Origin: Blastocatellia bacterium AA13
Lineage (GTDB): Bacteria; Acidobacteriota; Blastocatellia; UBA7656
DNA: 64,000 nucleotides
Direction: 5' to 3'
NCBI GenBank assembly: GCA_003222245.1
Contig: QHVH01000001.1
Span: forward strand, 248,001 to 312,000
Part shown: positions 59,901-64,000 of the stretch, piece after piece
How the letters are laid out: each line of letters begins with the position of its first letter
How positions within the stretch are numbered: the first letter of the stretch is position 1
The notes under the pieces: model-generated
The model's input: only the letters and a program-made list of their open reading frames with translations
Told to the model about the DNA's origin: nothing
Database searches by the model: none
Position numbers and translations under genes: made by a program

Positions 59901-60042
59901 GATCGGAAACTTGAGCTCTCCGTTCTTCGGCCAGTCGACCTCACTCGCTGCCGGAGGCATCAACTTCGGAGGAGGCGGATTTGGCGGCGGCGGTGTCGCA
60001 AACAACAGAAGAGTCGACCTGTCATTGCGCTTCAGTTTCTGA
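56998..60042 (+). CDS. Oar-like TonB-dependent receptor with Gly-rich loops
   Basis: An outer-membrane receptor of 1014 residues. I start it at ATG 56998, four bases after GGAG, giving a clean signal peptide (MKRISALVLALFLAAPLVAA); an ATG at 56932 is also in frame. A carboxypeptidase-regulatory domain (about 24-110: GSLRGQVTDQLGSVVVGASV), a plug (DALPDDPDDLAAALQAM, LYIDGFSGGNMP) and a beta-barrel follow, ending in the Phe-terminal strand VDLSLRFSF. Near the end are two Gly-rich insertions (about 895-935 and 985-1000), probably extracellular or disordered. The ligand is unknown; no SusD-like gene is nearby. Confidence 0.92.
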   Translation: MKRISALVLALFLAAPLVAAQNTGSLRGQVTDQLGSVVVGASVTLIDSNNVEKNAATNDQGAYVFNGLAPGKYFLRVIASGFALFENEAVEVAAGRREPLDIKLTATIEKQKVTITSSDTPLSTDPDANKGAIILKGKDLDALPDDPDDLAAALQAMAGPSAGPNGGQLYIDGFSGGNMPPKEAIREIRINQNPFAPENDRIGFGRIEILTRPGIDKYHGSVFGTYNNQSFNTRNPFVTNKPDSQYSTVNASFSGPLIAKKASFFLNVFHRDIDDNAIINATILDPSLNVEQFSQAFVVPRRMTDPSLRLDYQLNKNNTFIARYNYGNNSFKNMGIGGFSLPTRAFTVSNSDHTLQLTETAVLNSAMVNETRFQWVRSLREQIGDNSIPTIMVLDAFTGGGANIGRSNNISDRLEIQNFTTWALKQHTLKFGFRFRGVRIDDLSPSNFGGTYVFFGGPAPVLDANNQIVLGPGGQPLLTDITSLERYRRTLLFEQQGLKPADIAARGGEPSQLSISGGNPAAGVRQWDFGGYVQDDWRFRPDLTFSYGLRYEEQTNIGSHSNLAPRVSFAWSPGAATAGRQPKMVIRGGSGVFYERVSEGLILQSGRFDGINEQQFTVVDPLVLGVFPLVPSIESLSRFRLPQNTYRIAKDISAPYTIQSSLSVERQLPHGFTLTTTYLNSRGLHYLRSRNINAPLPGTVNPAVRGSGIRPLGIADNVFEYESSGIFKQNQLIFNLSNRLNRFVSITGTYVLGSTKGDTDGAGSFPANTYDLRGEFGRASFDVRHRAFIFGSINLPHQVSLNPFIFMSSGSPFNIVTGVDANGDTISNERPAFATDLSRPSVKITPFGAFDLNPLPGAQIIPRNFGEGSAYFSVNLRVSKTFGFGRSASSRLAANQGQGGPGGGGFRGGAGGTRFEGGAQGPRGGGPGGGPGGMPAMMMAGGGSDRPFNVTVSVNVSNIFNHTNPGTPIGNLSSPFFGQSTSLAAGGINFGGGGFGGGGVANNRRVDLSLRFSF

Positions 60043-60091
60043 CGCCAAGGACGCGCCACTGGGGTAGCAAGGGACTCAAATAGAGTTAATC

Positions 60092-60120
60092 GCCCGCTCC
60101 GGAATAGATATGGAGCGGGC
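60092..60120 (+). terminator. Hairpin after the TonB receptor gene
   Basis: A perfect 9-bp GC-rich stem, GCCCGCTCC (60092-60100) with 60112-60120, and an 11-nt loop, 50 bp past the receptor stop. The downstream CTCGCTTCTCC is only moderately T-rich, so termination may be partial. Confidence 0.6.
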
Positions 60121-60200
60121 CTCGCTTCTCCAATCCAAATGTCTTACCCTGTGAGACCTGGCGCATGAAACGCGGCGCCTTCTCTTCCTGTCTCTTGTAA

Positions 60201-60222
60201 CCTGACTGAGCCCTGACTGAGC
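60201..60222. repeat. 11-bp unit twice in tandem
   Basis: CCTGACTGAGC occurs at 60201-60211 and 60212-60222 without mismatch in the 312-bp gap before the rhomboid gene. Apart from the upstream hairpin, that gap shows no other feature. Confidence 0.8.
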
Positions 60223-60354
60223 AAGACTATTGTATGCCCCTTCGGTCTTTGGTAATCTCAGGCAATTCAATGCCCCTTTTCTGCTCCCTCACGATTCCTT
60301 AAGACACGAGCGGTCTCCTCCTGCCCTCTTACCAGGCTTTCAAAGGCTGGATCA

Positions 60355-61932
60355 ATGGAAATTAGAACTCTCTTACTCCTTGCCTCGATTCTGGTGCTTT
60401 TCTTCCAGGGTTTCTTCAACCCGATCCTTCTCGGGGATGAACGCGAAAAACAGAAACGCGTTCCGATCATTACCATCGCCCTGGTCGCTATTAATATTCT
60501 GGTATTCGCGGTGACATTGCTTCCTCTCGAGAAGCAAGATTCAGCTTTGCTGGACGCGAAGATAAGACTGCTCAGTTTTCTCGAAGAGGACCCCTCTTAT
60601 TTGAATCTCGACGACGTTCAGAAGCGCCTGACCGACGCCGAGCTCGCGATAGACGGCAAGCTGATCGCTGTGAACCACTTCTACAAAATAGAGCCCGGGA
60701 ACGATTTGGCGGCGCGGCGTTATCTCGGCGACAAGAAGATTGAACAGTTCTTCATCAGGTTCGACGATTTAATGAAGTCGTATAAGAGCGCGATGGACTC
60801 TCATATTCTCTTTCAATACGGCATCGCGCCAAACGGAAGATGGAAGTACTATCAGTTGCTAACCGCGATGTTCCTCCACGGAGGCCTCCTGCACCTCGTT
60901 GGAAACCTGATATTTCTCGTTGCCATAAGCTTGAGCCTCGAGATGCTCTGGGGCAGAAGCATATTCTTCGCCTTCTACATTCTTGTCGGTCTCGCCGCCA
61001 GCATTCCGGCGCTGATGGTTCCGTTTAACGGGCCTGCGATGGGGGCCTCAGGCGCGATCAGTGGATTGATGGGCGCTTATCTGGTCTCGTTGCATAAGAC
61101 TCGGTTGAAGATCGGTTGGTTATCGACTTGTTTCCCTGTGTTCCTGCTGTTTCGAAAGCGGCCGTTTGGAATCAAGCGAGTCCCCGCCTACATATTCCTG
61201 CCCTATTATTTTATATCGCAGATGCTTTTGTGGTGGTTCTTCAAGGAACGAGGAATGGTCTCCGGCACCGCTTATTCGGTTCACGTTGGAGGGTTCTTCT
61301 TCGGAGCGCTGTTCGCGGTTGCGCTCGAATCTATTAATTTGAAGACGAATTTCTTCTCGATGAAATTTTCCGAATCGGCGGTTGGAGCCGAGGTGCGCGA
61401 GTTAGTAGCTCTTGGGCATTTGAATCCCGCGCGCGACAAGGTGAAATTATTTTTGAGCAAGAAGCCGGATGATCTCGAAGCGATGATCATGTTGGCTGAG
61501 ATCTACGCGTTGACGAGGAGTTATGGCGAGATGAACGCCGCGTACTCCGGAATCATTCGACGCTGCCTGTCTAGAAGAGACAAGCAAGCGGCTTTGAACG
61601 CGTACGACTCGCTGCTTTCGGCCTTTCCCGAGGACCAAATCGCTCCTCGAATTCCGCCAAACGACTGGATGACGATCTGCGACTATATTTATAAATCAGG
61701 CATGGTCCAGGAAGCCGCCGTTGAATACGACCGGCTGGCGAGCCTCTCTAATAACGGGTCATTGACATTAAGGGCGTGCGTACAGGGCGGGGAAGCGGCG
61801 CTTGCGGTCAAGGATGCCGAGCGCGCAATTAGGCTTTTTGAGAAAGCGCTGTCGATGCGTCCCACGGAAGCTTACGAATCGCGCGTTCGGCTTGGGCTCG
61901 AACGATGCAGCAGCCATCAAATCAGAACTTGA
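60355..61932 (+). CDS. Rhomboid family intramembrane protease with TPR-like tail
   Basis: A 525-residue membrane protein. Two N-terminal helices (about 4-22 and 38-58) flank a basic segment; an unusually long soluble loop of about 100 residues follows before the rhomboid core. The core has HGGLLHLVGN (oxyanion Asn), the nucleophile Ser in GASGAISG (about residue 230) and the catalytic His in SVHVGGF (about 310), all intact. Residues 330-525 are cytoplasmic and contain TPR-like helix pairs (LEAMIMLAEIYALTRSYGEMNAAY, AERAIRLFEKALSMRP). It should cleave transmembrane substrates in the lipid bilayer. Its 3' end overlaps the convergent barrel gene by 11 bp. Confidence 0.9.
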   Translation: MEIRTLLLLASILVLFFQGFFNPILLGDEREKQKRVPIITIALVAINILVFAVTLLPLEKQDSALLDAKIRLLSFLEEDPSYLNLDDVQKRLTDAELAIDGKLIAVNHFYKIEPGNDLAARRYLGDKKIEQFFIRFDDLMKSYKSAMDSHILFQYGIAPNGRWKYYQLLTAMFLHGGLLHLVGNLIFLVAISLSLEMLWGRSIFFAFYILVGLAASIPALMVPFNGPAMGASGAISGLMGAYLVSLHKTRLKIGWLSTCFPVFLLFRKRPFGIKRVPAYIFLPYYFISQMLLWWFFKERGMVSGTAYSVHVGGFFFGALFAVALESINLKTNFFSMKFSESAVGAEVRELVALGHLNPARDKVKLFLSKKPDDLEAMIMLAEIYALTRSYGEMNAAYSGIIRRCLSRRDKQAALNAYDSLLSAFPEDQIAPRIPPNDWMTICDYIYKSGMVQEAAVEYDRLASLSNNGSLTLRACVQGGEAALAVKDAERAIRLFEKALSMRPTEAYESRVRLGLERCSSHQIRT

Positions 61933-62716
61933 CGCCGGCTCCGAGCCTGAGCATTGCCTGCCGGCTGAAATTCACGAATGGATCGTAGTAAGCTTTCCAG
62001 AACCACGTGGGCCGATCGTAGTAGATGCCGACTCCGCTCGCGTGAATGTGGCGCCCATCGTCGCCGCGGCCGGATTTGTACAGCAGATCGAGAGTGATTC
62101 CATTGTCGCGATTGAGGCGATGCCGCCACAACACATGCGTGTTCTGCTGATGCGTGTGCAACCGCACGTCGAATATTGTAAAACCATAAATGCGGTCGTA
62201 CCCGTTGATCTTTCGGCCTGCTCCGATCTGAACCGATTCGCTCGGATCAAAAAAGAGATCGTTGAAAGGCTTTAGATTCGTTTGCGAATAGCCCAGGATC
62301 GCATAGTTCTGATTTCCAAGCTCCGCATAAAGCGATCCGGCCAGCGCCCCATTCATGCCTGCCTCAAACGTCGGTATCAACAATAGCCACTTGTGCTGAT
62401 AATCGTATTCGGCCCCGACTCTGGCGAGACTCTCTCCCTTGGGATCGTGGAAGAACGCGAGCCACGCGACGACCTGTCCAAATTGATGGCGAAGGTTCAC
62501 ATCGTAGTTCTGATCGTCGTTCAAAAGATATAAAGAAAACGTCAGCTTAGACTTTTTCTGGTCTGCCTGTTCGACCGGTGACTGTTGCGGCTCCTGAGCG
62601 CCTGCATCCTTCTTTTGTGCGCCGGCCTCCTGAGCCGCCGCAAAACTCCCAATGGAGATTAAGACGAAGACTGCTAGAAGGAATTTCGGTCCCATAGAAT
62701 GAGAAGCCATGCTCAT
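61922..62716 (-). CDS. Predicted outer-membrane beta-barrel protein, unknown function
   Basis: A 264-residue protein with signal peptide (FLLAVFVLISIGSFAAAQ), a Gln/Lys-rich linker to about residue 60, and alternating hydrophobic/aromatic strands (LARVGAEYDYQHKWLLLIP, SLYAELGNQNYAILGYSQ, ASGVGIYYDRPTWFWKAYYD), ending with LRLGAGVKF, an outer-membrane barrel signature with terminal Phe. About eight to ten strands are suggested. I recognise no named family. The first of three possible ATG codons is used. It runs toward the rhomboid gene; MgtC lies 12 bp upstream on the same strand. Confidence 0.75.
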   Translation of the reverse strand: MSMASHSMGPKFLLAVFVLISIGSFAAAQEAGAQKKDAGAQEPQQSPVEQADQKKSKLTFSLYLLNDDQNYDVNLRHQFGQVVAWLAFFHDPKGESLARVGAEYDYQHKWLLLIPTFEAGMNGALAGSLYAELGNQNYAILGYSQTNLKPFNDLFFDPSESVQIGAGRKINGYDRIYGFTIFDVRLHTHQQNTHVLWRHRLNRDNGITLDLLYKSGRGDDGRHIHASGVGIYYDRPTWFWKAYYDPFVNFSRQAMLRLGAGVKF

Positions 62717-62728
62717 CAGAGTTGAGAC

Positions 62729-63427
62729 TCAATCTTTGTCGGTCATCTCTTGCTGGCCCCACTCAGCACTCCTCACGCCGTTGATGGCGGACAACTTCGT
62801 GCCAAGCCGCGAGAGTTCGTCCTTTTCCGATGCGGGCAGGCACACGAATGCTTCGAGTATTCGGCCCGCGTCGGCATCTATTCTGTCGAGACACTTGAGA
62901 ACCGAAATCCCCTCGTGCGCGCTGAACTCGCTCCAAAGCCCATATACGGCGTCACGGGCTCGCTCCTCGAATCTGATGACCACATCATAAGTTGTCTGCG
63001 GAGCAAGCAGACCAGAGCGTCGATCGATCCAATTTGCCGCCGATCTCAGGACGAGCTGAATGACCAAGACGGCGGCGAGCAATGTCACCGCCAGACGGTA
63101 GTATCCGATTCCTATCGCGAGGCCCAGGCTGGCGGTGGCCCATAGTGTTGCGGCGGAATTGATCCCTTGAACGCTTGCGCCTCGCCTCATTATGACGCCG
63201 CCGCCAATGAAGCCGATTCCGGTAACCACGCCGGCGGCCACCTGAGCGGGGTTGCTGTTGGGCCCGAAACCGTGTTCCGAGACAAGCGCGAACGCAGTTG
63301 CACCGATCGCAACCAGCGTATTTGTCTTGAGACCGGCGTTCTTATGGTGCCATTGGCGCTCGATGCCTACGAGCGCTCCGAAAAAGAACGATAAGAATAT
63401 GCGAGCGGCCAGTTCGAACTCAGTCAT
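62729..63427 (-). CDS. MgtC/SapB family membrane protein
   Basis: A 232-residue protein. Four to five helices in the N-terminal part include the family patterns ARIFLSFFFGALVGIERQW, GLKTNTLVAIGATAF and GVVTGIGFIGGGVIMRRG; a cytoplasmic ACT-like region follows (about 145-225). MgtC proteins aid growth at low magnesium and modulate ATP synthase or membrane potential in some species; the SapB branch is less understood. The gene is closely linked to the downstream barrel gene (12 bp gap). Confidence 0.9.
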   Translation of the reverse strand: MTEFELAARIFLSFFFGALVGIERQWHHKNAGLKTNTLVAIGATAFALVSEHGFGPNSNPAQVAAGVVTGIGFIGGGVIMRRGASVQGINSAATLWATASLGLAIGIGYYRLAVTLLAAVLVIQLVLRSAANWIDRRSGLLAPQTTYDVVIRFEERARDAVYGLWSEFSAHEGISVLKCLDRIDADAGRILEAFVCLPASEKDELSRLGTKLSAINGVRSAEWGQQEMTDKD

Positions 63428-63490
63428 CGCTCTCCATTAAACCAGAAAGTATCCGCCATGGAAGGGAAGGTCACAATCGCAGCCGGAACC

Positions 63491-64000
63491 CTATGGAATT
63501 GGCGAATTCACTTTGCCGGCTTCTCCCCAGCCGAAAATTGATTGCATCAAAGGCAACAAGCGGTGATTCGCGATTACGCTGAAGAAATATACCTCGTGCT
63601 CTTTTTCTCGCGCGGCCATCTCGCGCAGACCAGACTCGAAGTGAGTAAGACCGGCTCCGGCAGCCCATGCTGCCGCCGTTTCGTACTCGACTACATTACC
63701 TCCTTCAAGTCGCCCGGCGAAGTACATCGGCAGAAACCATCCGATCACGTGGCATAGGAAGCCGATTCCACGCCCGATTAGAAGCATCTTGAGTTCTTTA
63801 AAACGAACGGGCGCGGAGTTCATTGCGGCGAGCATTGCTCCAACGTCCCTGCGATGCTGCCATTCCTCATCTTCTATTTGTCTGATGCGCGTGCGTTCGC
63901 TTGCATCTCTCAGGGACTTCCAATGGCCGCGATATGCATATGCCGCGGCCCGCTCCCCCGAGTAGGCATCACGTAAAATCTTAATGAGTTCTTGCTGGCT
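63491..64000 (-). CDS. Ferritin-like/Coq7-type diiron protein, 5'-truncated
   Basis: The frame is open to the window edge (170 residues visible; no start in the window, first Met frames being internal). Two EXXH-type sites are visible: ERAAAYAYRGH followed by EDEEWQHR in the first helical pair, and REKEHE near the end (about residues 145-150). This is the pattern of ferritin-like carboxylate-bridged diiron proteins such as Coq7 or rubrerythrin relatives. A hydrophobic stretch (MLLIGRGIGFLCHVIGWFLP) could rest on the membrane, as in Coq7. Function cannot be fixed from the fragment. Confidence 0.72.
   Translation of the reverse strand, partial: SQQELIKILRDAYSGERAAAYAYRGHWKSLRDASERTRIRQIEDEEWQHRRDVGAMLAAMNSAPVRFKELKMLLIGRGIGFLCHVIGWFLPMYFAGRLEGGNVVEYETAAAWAAGAGLTHFESGLREMAAREKEHEVYFFSVIANHRLLPLMQSIFGWGEAGKVNSPIP

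Overview
The window looks like a chromosomal contig from an Acidobacteriota genome (moderately high GC, roughly 57-58% by eye). The pointers are an acidobacterial-type VWFA-related protein, two Oar-like TonB receptors with N-terminal carboxypeptidase-regulatory domains, many signalling genes (ECF sigma factors, a Ser/Thr kinase, propeller sensors), secreted S9 peptidase and beta-barrel proteins. This placement is an inference from gene content; no rRNA or tRNA gene was recognised to anchor it. Both ends cut through genes (a polysaccharide-type ABC permease at the left edge, a ferritin-like protein at the right edge).

Layout. 0-2.5 kb: ABC-2 exporter pair and a convergent diguanylate cyclase. 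3.2-6.7 kb (minus): MoxR ATPase, DUF58 protein, haloalkane dehalogenase. 6.7-8 kb: a small secreted peptide gene behind an operator-like tandem repeat, and a secreted truncated haemoglobin. 8.2-10.1 kb: ECF sigma factor with a frame-disrupted cupin/RskA anti-sigma. 10.2-12 kb (minus): drug-type ABC exporter whose ATPase is frameshifted. 12.3-16 kb: recF-gyrB. 16.1-22.3 kb: a two-gene signalling pair, a periplasmic double-propeller sensor ending in a cytoplasmic STAND-type ATPase, followed by a second STAND-type ATPase fused to a Ser/Thr kinase. 22.3-25.1 kb: O-methyltransferase, Tat-lipoprotein hemerythrin, chromate transporter. 25.6-34.5 kb: one tightly packed plus-strand run, xoxF-xoxJ-xoxG followed directly by a caa3-type cytochrome oxidase (coxB-coxA-coxC), a small membrane protein, ctaG and a DUF421 gene. 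34.5-40.5 kb (minus): DUF6335 protein, sigma factor, GT39 glycosyltransferase, TonB receptor. 41-44.8 kb: class A PBP and class I aldolase FbaB. 44.9-49.3 kb (minus): DUF3857 protein, VWFA protein, OmpA protein. 50-64 kb: S9 peptidase; dut and a double-domain ThyX; a phosphoribosyltransferase; a DUF5666/TonB receptor pair; rhomboid protease; beta-barrel protein; MgtC; ferritin-like protein.

How parts work together. The xox-cox run encodes a plausible complete route from methanol to oxygen: XoxF (with the extra Asp of lanthanide enzymes) oxidises the alcohol, XoxG carries electrons, and the haem-c-bearing CoxB delivers them to CoxA. ThyX and dUTPase lie in one minus-strand unit and both serve dTMP supply.

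The most novel-looking item is the 16.1-22.3 kb pair: it keeps the periplasmic half of a hybrid two-component sensor but replaces the histidine kinase by a STAND-type P-loop ATPase, and the next gene has a matching ATPase module attached to an apparently intact Hanks-type kinase. Other points worth checking are the complementary degeneration of the two ThyX motifs, two frame disruptions, a DUF3857 protein without its catalytic Cys and His, and several perfect 11-19 bp tandem duplications in intergenic DNA.
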